DNA of 64,000 nucleotides from assembly GCF_014640255.1 (NCBI RefSeq), contig NZ_BMGP01000003.1, positions 310,001 to 374,000 of the forward strand, given 5' to 3'. The notes beneath the pieces were generated by a model. That model made no database searches. It was not told where the DNA came from and saw nothing but the letters and a program-made list of their open reading frames with translations. A program made the translations under genes and the position numbers. The DNA comes from Subtercola lobariae. GTDB taxonomy: Bacteria; Actinomycetota; Actinomycetes; Actinomycetales; Microbacteriaceae. This document shows positions 1 to 9,052 of this stretch, one piece after another; position 1 is the stretch's first letter, and every line of letters begins with the position of its first letter.

Positions 1-1389
1 TTCGACCGGAACCTCGTCGAGCTTGCCGTTCGTGCCGGCCCAGATCGAAACGACCTGGTTCTCGACGGGGTACGGCGAGTACTGCGGCTGCTTGAGCAAC
101 TCGGTCAGGCGCGCACCACGGGCGAGCTGGCGACGAGATGCCGCATCGAGGTCTGAGGCGAACATCGCGAACGCCTCGAGCGAGCGGTACTGAGCCAGTT
201 CGAGCTTCAGGGTGCCGGAGACCTTCTTGATGCTCTTCACCTGAGCGTCGCCACCGACTCGCGACACCGAGATACCGACATCGACAGCGGGGCGCTGGTT
301 GGCGTTGAACAGGTCGGACTGCAAGAAGATCTGGCCGTCGGTGATCGAGATCACGTTGGTCGGGATGTACGCCGAGACGTCATTGGCCTTGGTCTCGATG
401 ATGGGGAGCCCCGTCATCGAACCGGCACCGAGCTCGTCAGAGAGCTTGGCACAACGCTCGAGCAGACGGGAGTGCAAGTAGAACACGTCACCGGGGTACG
501 CCTCACGTCCTGGCGGGCGGCGCAGCAGCAGCGACACAGCGCGGTATGCCTCGGCCTGCTTCGACAGGTCGTCGAAGATGATCAGAACGTGCTTGCTGTC
601 GTACATCCAGTGCTGGCCGATAGCCGAGCCGGTGTAGGGAGCGAGGTATTTGAAGCCGGCCGGGTCGGATGCCGGGCTTGCGACGATGGTCGTGTACTCC
701 ATAGCCCCGGCGTCTTCGAGAGCACCCTTCACCGAAGCGATGGTGGAGCCCTTCTGACCGATGGCCACGTAGATGCAGCGCACCTGCTTGTTGGTGTCGC
801 CCGACTCCCAGTTCGCCTTCTGGTTGATGATGGTGTCGATCGCGATAGCGGTCTTGCCGGTCTGGCGGTCACCGATGATCAGCTGGCGCTGGCCCCGGCC
901 GATGGGAATCATGGCGTCGATGGCCTTGATACCCGTTTGCATGGGCTCGTGCACGCTCTTGCGGCTCATGACGCCGGGCGCCTGCAGCTCGAGAGCACGA
1001 CGCTCGGTGGTGACGATCTCGCCGAGGCCGTCGATGGGGTTGCCCAGCGGGTCGACCACACGGCCGAGGTACGCGTCGCCGACGGGAACAGAGAGCACCT
1101 CGCCGGTGCGCTTCACCTCCATGCCTTCGACGATGCCGGAGAACTCACCGAGAACGATGACACCGATCTCGTCTTGCTCGAGGTTCTGGGCGAGACCCAG
1201 AGTGCCGTCGGCGAAGGTGATGAGCTCGTTCGCCATGACGCCGGGCAGGCCCTGAACGTGGGCGATGCCGTCTGCGGCGTCGATGACGTAGCCGACCTCG
1301 ACAGCGCTTGCGGCGGTGGGTTCGTACGACTTCACGAAATCTTGAAGCGCGTTACGGATCTCGTCGGGGCTGATCGTTAGTTCTGCCAT
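1..1389 (-). CDS. atpA: ATP synthase F1 subunit alpha (partial, C-terminus outside window)
   Basis: Non-catalytic nucleotide-binding alpha subunit of the F1 sector of the H+-ATP synthase. The first 463 residues are present; the gene runs off the left edge. The protein starts [10 protein letters not shown] at the ATG at 1389. It carries the alpha-subunit P-loop GDRQTGKT at residues 173-180 and the typical block SALLPYIETKAND-type region seen here as [18 protein letters not shown]. It is the last visible gene of the minus-strand atp operon, about 85 bp downstream of atpH. Identity is clear; only the C-terminus is unseen. Confidence 0.98.
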   Translation of the reverse strand, partial: MAELTISPDEIRNALQDFVKSYEPTAASAVEVGYVIDAADGIAHVQGLPGVMANELITFADGTLGLAQNLEQDEIGVIVLGEFSGIVEGMEVKRTGEVLSVPVGDAYLGRVVDPLGNPIDGLGEIVTTERRALELQAPGVMSRKSVHEPMQTGIKAIDAMIPIGRGQRQLIIGDRQTGKTAIAIDTIINQKANWESGDTNKQVRCIYVAIGQKGSTIASVKGALEDAGAMEYTTIVASPASDPAGFKYLAPYTGSAIGQHWMYDSKHVLIIFDDLSKQAEAYRAVSLLLRRPPGREAYPGDVFYLHSRLLERCAKLSDELGAGSMTGLPIIETKANDVSAYIPTNVISITDGQIFLQSDLFNANQRPAVDVGISVSRVGGDAQVKSIKKVSGTLKLELAQYRSLEAFAMFASDLDAASRRQLARGARLTELLKQPQYSPYPVENQVVSIWAGTNGKLDEVPVE

Positions 1390-1473
1390 TGCCAATCCTT
1401 TGATGTGTTTTTCTAAGTATGCGTGTGGGCGGGAGGCTTCGGGCGGGTGTGCCCGGCTAAACCTTCCGCACTG

Positions 1474-2274
1474 TTATGCGGTGAGCTTCTGCCGAAGGTC
1501 GTTCAGGCGCGATTCGATACTGCCGTCAATGACGTCACCGCCGATCTGCACCCGGAGCCCGCCGAGCACTGATGCGTCGACGACTTGGTTGATGGTCAGC
1601 TCGCGGCCATAGGTGCGGCCTAGAGCCACGCGCAATCGGTCGAGTTGTGCGGGCGCAATCGGTGTGGCGCTCGTCACGGTGGCGATCGACTGGTTCTTCG
1701 TGTCTGCCACGATCGTCGCCGCAGTGTTCAGCAGCTCTTCGATACGCCGGCCGCGAGGCTGGAGCACGAGGTGCCTCACGATGACCACGGTCTGCTCTGA
1801 CGCCCTGCCGTGCAGCAGGGCGTTGATCAGCGCCACCTTCGCTTCGGGTGCACCGAAGCTCGAGCTGACCGCCAATTCGAGACCGGAGTCAGACGACACG
1901 GCCTCGCCGAACTCGAACAGTTCGCTTTCGATCGACAGGTCGGCCGGAGCGCTCGTTGCGATGACCCGCAGAGCCACTTCTTCGATGCCACTCAGCAGAT
2001 CATCCGTGCTCGACCAGGTCGCCGACGCAATGGTTGTCAGCAGCGACAACGCGTCAGTACTGAGGTCGTCGCCGAAGACCCGCCTGATGAGGGCCGATTT
2101 TTCGGCCTGCTCGGTGGCGGGGTCGCTCAGCAAACCGCGAAACTGCGGTGATGCGCCGATGATGCGGCCGGCGGCGAAAAGGTCTTCACCGGTCGACAGC
2201 GTCAACGCACCAGGCGCAACGGCCGCGATGGCCGCTTTCGACGAAGCCAGGGCTTCTCTGCTTGCACTACCCAT
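1474..2274 (-). CDS. atpH: ATP synthase F1 subunit delta
   Basis: Delta subunit (OSCP family), which joins the F1 head to the peripheral stalk. The product is 266 residues, the long actinobacterial form (E. coli delta is 177). It ends with the family signature region around VDASVLGGLRVQIGGDVIDGS, followed by a short charged tail. It starts at the ATG at 2274, two bases after the atpF stop, so the two genes are probably translationally coupled. Mycobacteria fuse b and delta; here they are separate genes. Confidence 0.96.
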   Translation of the reverse strand: MGSASREALASSKAAIAAVAPGALTLSTGEDLFAAGRIIGASPQFRGLLSDPATEQAEKSALIRRVFGDDLSTDALSLLTTIASATWSSTDDLLSGIEEVALRVIATSAPADLSIESELFEFGEAVSSDSGLELAVSSSFGAPEAKVALINALLHGRASEQTVVIVRHLVLQPRGRRIEELLNTAATIVADTKNQSIATVTSATPIAPAQLDRLRVALGRTYGRELTINQVVDASVLGGLRVQIGGDVIDGSIESRLNDLRQKLTA

Positions 2275-2276
2275 GC

Positions 2277-2870
2277 CTACGACGACACCGCCCCAGTGGA
2301 TGACTCGGCCGCGCCAGCAGCAGAGGCCGTCTCACTCGCTTCGAGGTCGGCGAGAAAGCGGTCGACGATGGCAGCGGAGCGCTTGTCGTCGGTCAGGCTC
2401 TCGCCGATGACGCCGGATGCGAGGTCGATCGCAAGCGATCCGACCTCTGAGCGCAACGACACGACAGCGGCCTGGCGTTCGGCTTCGATCTGTGATTGTG
2501 CCGTCGCCTGAATGCGGGCAGCCTCACTCGACGCCTGCTCTTTGAGCTCGGCGAGAATGCGTTGACCGTCAGCACGAGCCTGTTCGCGAATGGAACCGGC
2601 CTCGACACGAGCATCCGCCAGCTGAGCGGTGTACTGCTCGAGCAGCGCGTCGGCCTCTTTCTGCGCGATGTCGGCCTTCTCGATGTTGCCTTCGATGGCC
2701 TCGCCTCGCTCGTCGAGCAGCTTCTTCATGCGTGGCAGAACCAGGCGCCAGAAGAACACCAGCAAGACGATGAAGCACACGAACCCCCAGACCAGGTCTG
2801 GGGTCTCGGGAAGAATCGGGTTGTGGGTCGCTTCTGCAGCGAGAACCGTTGTGTTCACTGAATTGAACAT
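2277..2870 (-). CDS. atpF: ATP synthase F0 subunit b
   Basis: Subunit b of the peripheral stalk, 197 residues. One N-terminal membrane helix (about residues 25-47, LVWGFVCFIVLLVFFWRLVL) is followed by a long charged helical region rich in Glu, Lys, Gln and Ala, expected to form the stator coiled coil, and then a Ser/Ala-rich tail. A purine-rich stretch precedes the ATG at 2870 (minus-sense AGAAAGGAGGC), a near-perfect ribosome binding site. It lies between atpE and atpH in the usual order. Confidence 0.97.
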   Translation of the reverse strand: MFNSVNTTVLAAEATHNPILPETPDLVWGFVCFIVLLVFFWRLVLPRMKKLLDERGEAIEGNIEKADIAQKEADALLEQYTAQLADARVEAGSIREQARADGQRILAELKEQASSEAARIQATAQSQIEAERQAAVVSLRSEVGSLAIDLASGVIGESLTDDKRSAAIVDRFLADLEASETASAAGAAESSTGAVSS

Positions 2871-2911
2871 CGTGCCTCCTTTCTAAACTCGAGGGTTTCG
2901 TCAGGGAGGGT

Positions 2912-3232
<321 letters not shown>

Positions 3233-3248
3233 CTAGGATTCTGCAGTC

Positions 3249-4061
3249 TCAGTGTTCATCGGCCAGCGCGAGCTGGATGTAGACGCCCGTCAGCAGAGCG
3301 AAGACGTACGCCTGCAGAACCGCGACCAGAATCTCGAACAGCGTGAAGACGAAACCGAAAGCGAGACTGCCGATGCTGAGCAGCGACCACCAGCCCCCGG
3401 CGGTGAACAAGAAGAACGAGGTCGCCGAAAAGAACAGCACCAGCAGGAGGTGACCGACGACCATGTTCATGAGCAGTCGGAGCGTCAGCGTGATGGGGCG
3501 AAGAATGAACGTCGAAACGAGTTCGATGGGCGCCACGATGATGTAGAGGAACCACGGCACACCTGGGGGGAACAACGCGTTGCGGAAGAACGCGGCGGGG
3601 TGCTTGCGCACACCGGCGTAGATGAAGCAGATGTACGAAACCGCTGCCAGCACGATCGGCACGCCGATCACCGAGGTGCCGGCGATGTTCAAGACCGGAA
3701 TGATGCCTGTGAGGTTGAAGAACAGGATCATGAAGAACATGGTCGTGAGAATCGGCAGGAAGCGCCGGCCGTCTTTCTTGCCCAGCAGGTCTTCGGCGAT
3801 GTTGACTCGAACGAAGTCGAGCCCCATCTCGACGAGACTCTGGAAACGGCCCGGAACGATTTTCATCTTTCGCGTGCCGAGCCAGAAGATGAGCACGATC
3901 GCCAGCAGCGCAATGATGCGGATGATCATGATGCGGTTCATCGCGAAGGGGGTGCCCGCGAACAACAACACATCGGGAAAAAATTCATTGATGGAGGGAC
4001 CCGTAAAGCCACCTTCATCGGTTGCTAACGGGGCTAGCAGGTTTACAGCGTTAGATATCAG
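3249..4061 (-). CDS. atpB: ATP synthase F0 subunit a (likely CTG start)
   Basis: Subunit a forms the proton half-channels next to the c ring. The conserved channel arginine lies in TLRLLMNM. The first conventional start is a GTG at 3971 (240 residues), but no ribosome binding site precedes it. The frame stays open upstream and encodes GGFTGPSINEFFPDVLLFAGTPF, a segment I recognise as the normal N-terminus of actinobacterial AtpB. No ATG, GTG or TTG exists further upstream in this stretch. A CTG at 4061 lies 6 nt behind a perfect AGGAG (4068-4072), so I place the start there (270 residues). The gene itself is certain; the start is inference. Confidence 0.93.
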   Translation of the reverse strand: MISNAVNLLAPLATDEGGFTGPSINEFFPDVLLFAGTPFAMNRIMIIRIIALLAIVLIFWLGTRKMKIVPGRFQSLVEMGLDFVRVNIAEDLLGKKDGRRFLPILTTMFFMILFFNLTGIIPVLNIAGTSVIGVPIVLAAVSYICFIYAGVRKHPAAFFRNALFPPGVPWFLYIIVAPIELVSTFILRPITLTLRLLMNMVVGHLLLVLFFSATSFFLFTAGGWWSLLSIGSLAFGFVFTLFEILVAVLQAYVFALLTGVYIQLALADEH

Positions 4062-4067
4062 CGCTTT

Positions 4068-4072
4068 CTCCT
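4068..4072 (-). promoter_or_regulatory. Ribosome binding site that decides the atpB start
   Basis: Minus-sense AGGAG, part of the purine run CAGGAGAAAGCG, ends 6 nt before the in-frame CTG at 4061-4059. This spacing is optimal for initiation. No comparable purine run precedes the GTG at 3971. Confidence 0.6.
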
Positions 4073-4236
4073 GTTTCGGGCGTGGAGCTCAGCTCTCGCG
4101 TCTACGAATAATGGGGGGTGCTGCAGACCAGGCTTGGCAACCAAAAACTCATGAACTGTAGCTTCATTGTTACAGGTGACCAGCCGCGGGCAGCGGAACT
4201 TACAACCAAACCCTATCAAGGTTTTGGGCCTGAGAA

Positions 4237-4776
4237 CTAATCGCGTTCGCCTGTTTTAGGCCGATTTGGGCCATTTTCGGGGTCAATTTCGACATTCGGT
4301 AGAACTTGCTGCGCATTCGGCAGCTCGACGTCGCTCACATACGGCAAACGAGTGCGCGCAACGACGACTACATCGACAACCAGAGTCAGGATCACGCCGA
4401 TGATCAGAAAGCCGAAGAGCACGTATTTGTTGATGAATGGTTGATTGCGAAGCAGTAGGGCGACCACGATGAACAGAACGAACTTGATGATCCACGAGCC
4501 GAGCACGATGGCGAAGAATGTCGCGGTGAACAGCGGCGAGGCATACGAGCGGTTCGCGATGAGAATGCTGCCGGCCGTGATGCCGAGAAAGACGAAGGCC
4601 ATTGCGGCCCCGATGACCGCGCTCAGCACCCCGACCCAGGAGTCGACGAAGTAGCCCACGACTCCCCCGACGATGATGAGCGCGACAGTCAGCACGGCGG
4701 CGAACTTCAGTGCCTTGGTGAGCACAGGGGTCGAGCTGAGCGTGGGGGCCTTGGCGAGTGACACGGGTTCAGACAT
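4237..4776 (-). CDS. atpI: ATP synthase-associated membrane protein, AtpI-like
   Basis: Small integral membrane protein of 179 residues with four predicted helices and a hydrophilic C-terminal tail ending ENGPNRPKTGERD. Position directly before atpB and the four-helix layout match the AtpI-like/Rv1303 genes of actinobacteria; AtpI proteins are thought to assist c-ring assembly. The start is the ATG at 4776 (MSEPVSL), which sits behind AAAAGG and overlaps the end of wecA by 8 bp. A longer frame to 4818 exists but has no better start. Sequence conservation in this family is low, so function rests on position. Confidence 0.85.
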   Translation of the reverse strand: MSEPVSLAKAPTLSSTPVLTKALKFAAVLTVALIIVGGVVGYFVDSWVGVLSAVIGAAMAFVFLGITAGSILIANRSYASPLFTATFFAIVLGSWIIKFVLFIVVALLLRNQPFINKYVLFGFLIIGVILTLVVDVVVVARTRLPYVSDVELPNAQQVLPNVEIDPENGPNRPKTGERD

Positions 4777-5962
4777 CCTTTTCGTCGCTGGCCTCGTCGA
4801 GCGGGTCGAGGCCGGCACCTTCTGTTGAGATCATGCTCTGCGCGGGTGCGAGCTGCACCGTGGCTTCGAGCGCCTTGCGCCTCGTGAGCGGCGCGAGGGT
4901 GAGAACGGTGCAGATGACCACGCCCACGCCGAGAAACACGAACGCCAGCCAGTACGGATTCAACACGAAGAACAGCAGGCAGCCGATCGAGATCACGGCA
5001 GTCCAACCATAGAAGATCAGCACGGCGTGAAGCTGAGAATGGCCCATATCGAGCAGCCGATGGTGCAGATGCTTACGATCGGCGCTGAACGGGCTCTTGC
5101 CTGCCCGCAGACGCCGAATCACTGCAAGGCTGAAGTCGAGCAGCGGTAGCACGAGAATGGCGAACGGCAGCAGAATCGGGATGAACGCGGGCAGCAACTG
5201 CGAACGACCCAGTGGTGTCGGGTCGATCTGCCCGGTCACCGCGATGGCGCTCGTGGCCATCAGAAGCCCCACGAGCATCGAACCGGCATCACCCATGAAC
5301 AGTTTCGCCGGGTGCCAGTTGAGCGGCAGAAAGCCGATGCATGCCCCGATGAGCACGGCGGTGATGAGCGAGGCGAGGTTGAAGTAGTCGGTGGGGCTGG
5401 TGAGCTTCGTGAGCATGTAGCTGTAGAAGAAGAACACGCTGTTGGCGATGATCGCGACGCCGGCCACCAGGCCGTCGAGCCCGTCGATGAAGTTGATGGC
5501 GTTCATTACGAGCACGATGGCGAGCACGGTGATGAACAGCGACATACCGCTCGAACCGATGGTGCGGCCGCCGATGGGCAGCGAAACGATCTGCACACCC
5601 TGCCAGGCGAGCAGCAGCGCGGCGATGATCTGACCGGCGAGTTTGGTAACCCAGTCGAGATCCCAGATGTCGTCGGCCACGCCGAGCACCACCACGATGA
5701 AGGCCGCGCCCAGAATCGCCAGAATCGGGCCTGGGTTCATGAAGACGAGGCTGAACCAGCTGATCTGCGAGGCTATGCCCGTGGCGAAGAGTATGCCGAG
5801 AAACATGGCAACACCGCCGAGCCTCGGCGTGGGCCTCGTGTGCACATCGCGTTCGCGAATCTTCGGGTAGAGCCGGTACTTCATGCTCAGCCGATAGACC
5901 ACAATCGCCAGAACGAAGGTGACGACGGCCGAAAGCGCCCCGATGAGGAGGTAGAAGCGCAC
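4769..5962 (-). CDS. wecA: Undecaprenyl-phosphate N-acetylglucosaminyl 1-phosphate transferase (MraY/WecA family)
   Basis: Polyprenyl-phosphate sugar-1-phosphate transferase that starts synthesis of a wall glycopolymer or arabinogalactan-type linker at the membrane. About ten hydrophobic helices are visible. Family motifs are HTRPTPRLGG near the N-terminus, the catalytic NAINFIDGLDGL loop, and KHLHHRLLDMGHS (HHR motif) in the last third. The start is the GTG at 5962 (VRFYLLIGAL), 1 bp after the sua5 stop; the open frame further upstream is Arg/Pro/Ser-rich antisense-like sequence. In M. tuberculosis the same neighbour order gives Rv1302 (wecA/rfe). Confidence 0.93.
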   Translation of the reverse strand: MRFYLLIGALSAVVTFVLAIVVYRLSMKYRLYPKIRERDVHTRPTPRLGGVAMFLGILFATGIASQISWFSLVFMNPGPILAILGAAFIVVVLGVADDIWDLDWVTKLAGQIIAALLLAWQGVQIVSLPIGGRTIGSSGMSLFITVLAIVLVMNAINFIDGLDGLVAGVAIIANSVFFFYSYMLTKLTSPTDYFNLASLITAVLIGACIGFLPLNWHPAKLFMGDAGSMLVGLLMATSAIAVTGQIDPTPLGRSQLLPAFIPILLPFAILVLPLLDFSLAVIRRLRAGKSPFSADRKHLHHRLLDMGHSQLHAVLIFYGWTAVISIGCLLFFVLNPYWLAFVFLGVGVVICTVLTLAPLTRRKALEATVQLAPAQSMISTEGAGLDPLDEASDEKDV

Positions 5963-5963
5963 G

Positions 5964-6728
5964 CTAGGCCGACTCGTCGGCCGGCGGGGCAGCGGATGCC
6001 GCGGGCGGCTCGGGTGCGGCCGGCGGCTCAAGTGCGGCGGGTGCCGCCGGATCGGGTGCGACGGGTGCCGCCGGATCGACGAGCGCGTCGCCGATGACCT
6101 CGCGCAGCTGCGCCTCGGTGATGACTCCGTGCCTGATGATGCTGACGCGCTCGGGGTCGGTCGCGTCGACGATTGTCGAGGCGAGGCCGGCGGGAGCGGT
6201 CTCGGGCGCGGACGACTGCAGGTACACGGCGACACTTTCGCCGAGCATCCGTTCGGCCTCTTCGGCGTTCAGAGCGGCAGGCTGACCCGTGAGATTCGCG
6301 CTCGAGACGGCGAGCGGGCCGGTTTCGGCGAGCAACTCGAGGGCGAGCGGGTCTGCGGGCATGCGAAGGGCGACGGTGCCGTCGGTCTCGCCGAGATCCC
6401 ACATCAGTGATGAGCGGGCGGGCACCACGATGGTGAGGCCGCCGGGCCAGAACGCTTCGGCGAGCGAGCGAACCGCGTCGCTGACGTTCTCGGCCAGGGC
6501 GTCGAGCGTCCGCAGGTTCGGAATCAGCACTGGCGGCGGTGATTGCCGCGTGCGGCCCTTCGCGTCGAGCAGTCGTTGCACGGCGTCGGCGCTGAACGCG
6601 TCAGCCGCGAGCCCGTAAACGGTGTCGGTGGGTATCACGACGAGCTCACCGCGGCCGATCGCCGCCCGGGAGAGCCGCATTCCGGCGAGGAGTTCGGCCG
6701 GAACCGTGCAGTCATAGATGGCAGCCAT
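5964..6728 (-). CDS. sua5: L-threonylcarbamoyladenylate synthase (Sua5/YrdC family)
   Basis: Makes threonylcarbamoyl-AMP from Thr, bicarbonate and ATP for the t6A37 modification of ANN-decoding tRNAs. The YrdC core includes IPTDTVYGLAADAF, KGRTRQSPPPVLI, FWPGGLTIVVP and the Ser-rich SSANLTGQPA. The family core ends near residue 215; a 40-residue Ala/Pro-rich tail follows, built of repeats of the type APDPAAPAALEPPAAPEPP, with no resemblance to the full Sua5 C-domain. The start is taken at the ATG at 6728 (MAAIYDC), although only weak Shine-Dalgarno pairing is seen. The stop abuts wecA. Confidence 0.95.
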   Translation of the reverse strand: MAAIYDCTVPAELLAGMRLSRAAIGRGELVVIPTDTVYGLAADAFSADAVQRLLDAKGRTRQSPPPVLIPNLRTLDALAENVSDAVRSLAEAFWPGGLTIVVPARSSLMWDLGETDGTVALRMPADPLALELLAETGPLAVSSANLTGQPAALNAEEAERMLGESVAVYLQSSAPETAPAGLASTIVDATDPERVSIIRHGVITEAQLREVIGDALVDPAAPVAPDPAAPAALEPPAAPEPPAASAAPPADESA

Positions 6729-6854
6729 ATCGCTGACTATGATAGCTTGCGCGGCCTGCGCGCTCCTGCGCCCGCGCCGCATCCCCATCCGCACCCACCG
6801 CGCCTGGGTCGACCGAGCGCGATGTTAGCGGCCGAGAGCGACCGCCGCGCCGGC

Positions 6855-7802
6855 TCATCTCGTCCGCAATGGTCGCACCGGCAGCCCTGCGCCCAGGAGC
6901 AGCGGGCGAAACCTCGCGGGATTGTGTAGTTCGTCGGTCGTCCAGCGCGCGAACCGAAACCCTTCGGCCCGAAGGTGATCCTCGCGAATTTTCTCCTCGA
7001 CGACCGCTTCACCCGGCGACATCCGGCCGAGGTATTCCGTCTTCAGGTACTTCCCGCGGCCGTCGAGTTCTCCGATGAGTCGATATTCCGGCCACTCGAA
7101 GTCGGTGAAGTAGTTGCCGCCCCTCGGGTTGCGATGTTCCGTTTGCAACGCTGGCGGCGGAAATCCAAGCGCGTGCATGAGTACCCGAGCGTAGGACTCT
7201 CCCCCGTTGGCGGCTTGTCCGTCTGTGAATTGTACGGCCTGGATGGCCTTCGCCCGGCCGCGCGATGTTGACAAGATGGCAAGTTCGTCGAGCAGCGCTT
7301 CACGCTGCTGCGCGAGATGATCGCCGACGCGCTTGCGGTTGAGCGCCTCGTCGAGCGCGATGACGGACTGCGCAAACGGCATCACTCGTGCGAGGTCGAG
7401 GAGGGTTCGGCGATAGTCGGTGACGAGAAATCCGTTACGTTCGACGACGCGGTCTGTCGAGCCTCGATGAACCTTCACGCCCTCTGAGCGGGTGGGCCCG
7501 GCAACCTGATCGACGATGAGATGCACCGTATCGGGCCAGCCGCCCCAGCGGTCGCATCCCCAGATGGCCGCGGCAGATTCGAACGCGAGCACTGGCCTGG
7601 TGCGTCGAGTGCGCACTACCGCGTCGATTCGAGTTCGGTAGCGCCCGCGGCTGTCGAGGCATGACCACTCGTCAGCGCGCGCGTAGGCCCCTCGGCGCAC
7701 CCTGACAAGGGTGCCGGCGTCAGCCGCTCGCCTCAGAGCGCGGTCGCTCTCGCCGACTCGCACTCGGTCGCGAACGAGGAGAAGTGGGGCTGACGTGTGC
7801 AT
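6855..7802 (-). CDS. AbiEi-like / DUF559 endonuclease-fold protein
   Basis: 315-residue protein. Residues 1-70 look like the winged-helix N-domain of AbiEi-type antitoxin proteins (VRVGESDRALRRAADAGTLVRVRRGAYA). The C-terminal 100 residues resemble a DUF559/very-short-patch-repair PD-(D/E)XK fold: DFEWPEYRLIGELDGRGKY, then EEKIREDHLRAEGFRFARWT. Such proteins are common and multicopy in Actinobacteria and mostly uncharacterised. No AbiEii toxin partner is adjacent. It is inserted between prmC and sua5, which are usually neighbours, with 292 bp of non-coding DNA before it, so it probably has its own promoter. Confidence 0.8.
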   Translation of the reverse strand: MHTSAPLLLVRDRVRVGESDRALRRAADAGTLVRVRRGAYARADEWSCLDSRGRYRTRIDAVVRTRRTRPVLAFESAAAIWGCDRWGGWPDTVHLIVDQVAGPTRSEGVKVHRGSTDRVVERNGFLVTDYRRTLLDLARVMPFAQSVIALDEALNRKRVGDHLAQQREALLDELAILSTSRGRAKAIQAVQFTDGQAANGGESYARVLMHALGFPPPALQTEHRNPRGGNYFTDFEWPEYRLIGELDGRGKYLKTEYLGRMSPGEAVVEEKIREDHLRAEGFRFARWTTDELHNPARFRPLLLGAGLPVRPLRTR

Positions 7803-8094
7803 GCCTCATGGTTTCGGATGCTCGGCTCCCGATTTGCGCCTGCGAGCTCATTTGTGGATAACTTCGCCGTGTGCAGAGTGGGGAGGGCGGGATGCACGTG
7901 GCTTCCGACGCTGGGGCGGGCCCAACAGCGACCGTTTCGGCCGAGATGAGCCGAAGAGGCGGTCGCGCTCGTCCGCTTCAGTCGCGTTCGCCGAGAATGT
8001 CGCGGTCGCGCATGGGGCGGGGCGGGGCGAGGTGAGGTGGGGGCTCGAGGGCGATTGGGGTCCGGGCGGACGTGGGCGGGCGCGAGATGCGGGG
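7803..8094. other. Intergenic spacer with purine-rich tract
   Basis: No gene is supported here. The part at about 8015-8090 on the plus strand is an unusual G-rich run (GGGCGGGGCGGGGCGAGG, then GGTGGGGGCTCGAGGG), on the strand opposite to transcription. I see no convincing terminator or promoter. Confidence 0.5.
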
Positions 8095-8976
8095 TTAGCG
8101 GAGGGCCGTGGTGGCGCGGTCGCGGCCGGTGAGGTCGCGGTGGGTCGAGGTGGCGGTCCATCCGTCGGCGGTGAGGAGGGAACGGATGGCCGCGCCTTGG
8201 AGTTCGCCGTGCTCGATGACGAGGGTTCCGCCCGGGCGGGTGAGGCGCAGCGCCGTGCGCGAGACCTCACGAATGACGTCGAGGCCGTCGGGGCCGCCGT
8301 AGAGGGCGTGTTCGGGGTCGAAGAGCCGCACTTCGGGGTCGCGCGGGATGGCTCGGTCGGGAATGTAGGGCGGGTTCGAGATGACGACCGAGACGAGACC
8401 GTCGAGTTCTGGCAGGGCCACAGCCAAGTCGATGAAAACGAGGCGGGCGTTACGGGCATCCACTGATCGGAAGTTCTGCTTCGCCCAGATGAAGGCGGCC
8501 GTCGAGTTCTCGACAGCGACCACCCGGGCATGCGGCACTTCGGTGGCTAGTGACAAGGCGATGGCGCCGCTGCCGGTGCCGAGATCGACCGCGATCGGTG
8601 ATTCTGAGGCATCTGCGCGAAGCGAGTCGATGGCAAGGCCGGCCACGAATTCAGTCTCGGGGCGAGGCACGAAGACACCGGGCCCGACCGCAAGCTCGAG
8701 CGTACGAAAGCCCGTCACGCCTGTGATGTGCTGCAGCGGTTCGCGGGCCGCGCGGCGTTCGACTGCTTCGGTGATGGCGACGGCGTCTTCGACCGTGACC
8801 GGCGCATCGGTGATGGTCAGCGACTGCACGCGACCTCGCGTTGCGCCCAGCACGTGGCCGATCAGCAGCTCGGCGTCGACATCGGGGGTCGGCACGCCGG
8901 CGCGCGCCAGAATCTGCACCGATCGCTCGAGCAGCACTCGCACGGTGAGAGGCCGATCTGTCTGGATGACGCTCAC
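8095..8976 (-). CDS. prmC: Release factor glutamine methyltransferase
   Basis: SAM-dependent N5-glutamine methyltransferase (HemK family) that modifies the Gln of the GGQ motif in RF1 and RF2. The 293-residue product has an N-terminal helical domain, then FVPRPETE, the SAM-binding AVDLGTGSGAIALSLA and the catalytic NPPY (SNPPYIPDRAIPRDPE). It follows its substrate gene prfA by 76 bp on the same strand, the classical arrangement. The start is a GTG at 8976, behind GAGGGCGTC. Confidence 0.96.
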   Translation of the reverse strand: MSVIQTDRPLTVRVLLERSVQILARAGVPTPDVDAELLIGHVLGATRGRVQSLTITDAPVTVEDAVAITEAVERRAAREPLQHITGVTGFRTLELAVGPGVFVPRPETEFVAGLAIDSLRADASESPIAVDLGTGSGAIALSLATEVPHARVVAVENSTAAFIWAKQNFRSVDARNARLVFIDLAVALPELDGLVSVVISNPPYIPDRAIPRDPEVRLFDPEHALYGGPDGLDVIREVSRTALRLTRPGGTLVIEHGELQGAAIRSLLTADGWTATSTHRDLTGRDRATTALR

Positions 8977-9052
8977 GACGCCCTCGAGAATCGCCGCACG
9001 GGCATTTCGATGGCCTGAGCGAAAGGCGCGAGCATCCGGTGCATCATTGCCA

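Noticed and set aside
472-1380. 302-residue plus-strand frame opposite atpA
   Set aside because: It is exactly complementary to the conserved atpA coding sequence and is His/Asp/Val-rich, as expected of a shadow.
7711-8466. 251-residue plus-strand frame across the prmC/AbiEi-like gap
   Set aside because: It overlaps the real prmC antisense, is Gly/Arg-rich, and has no similarity to known proteins.
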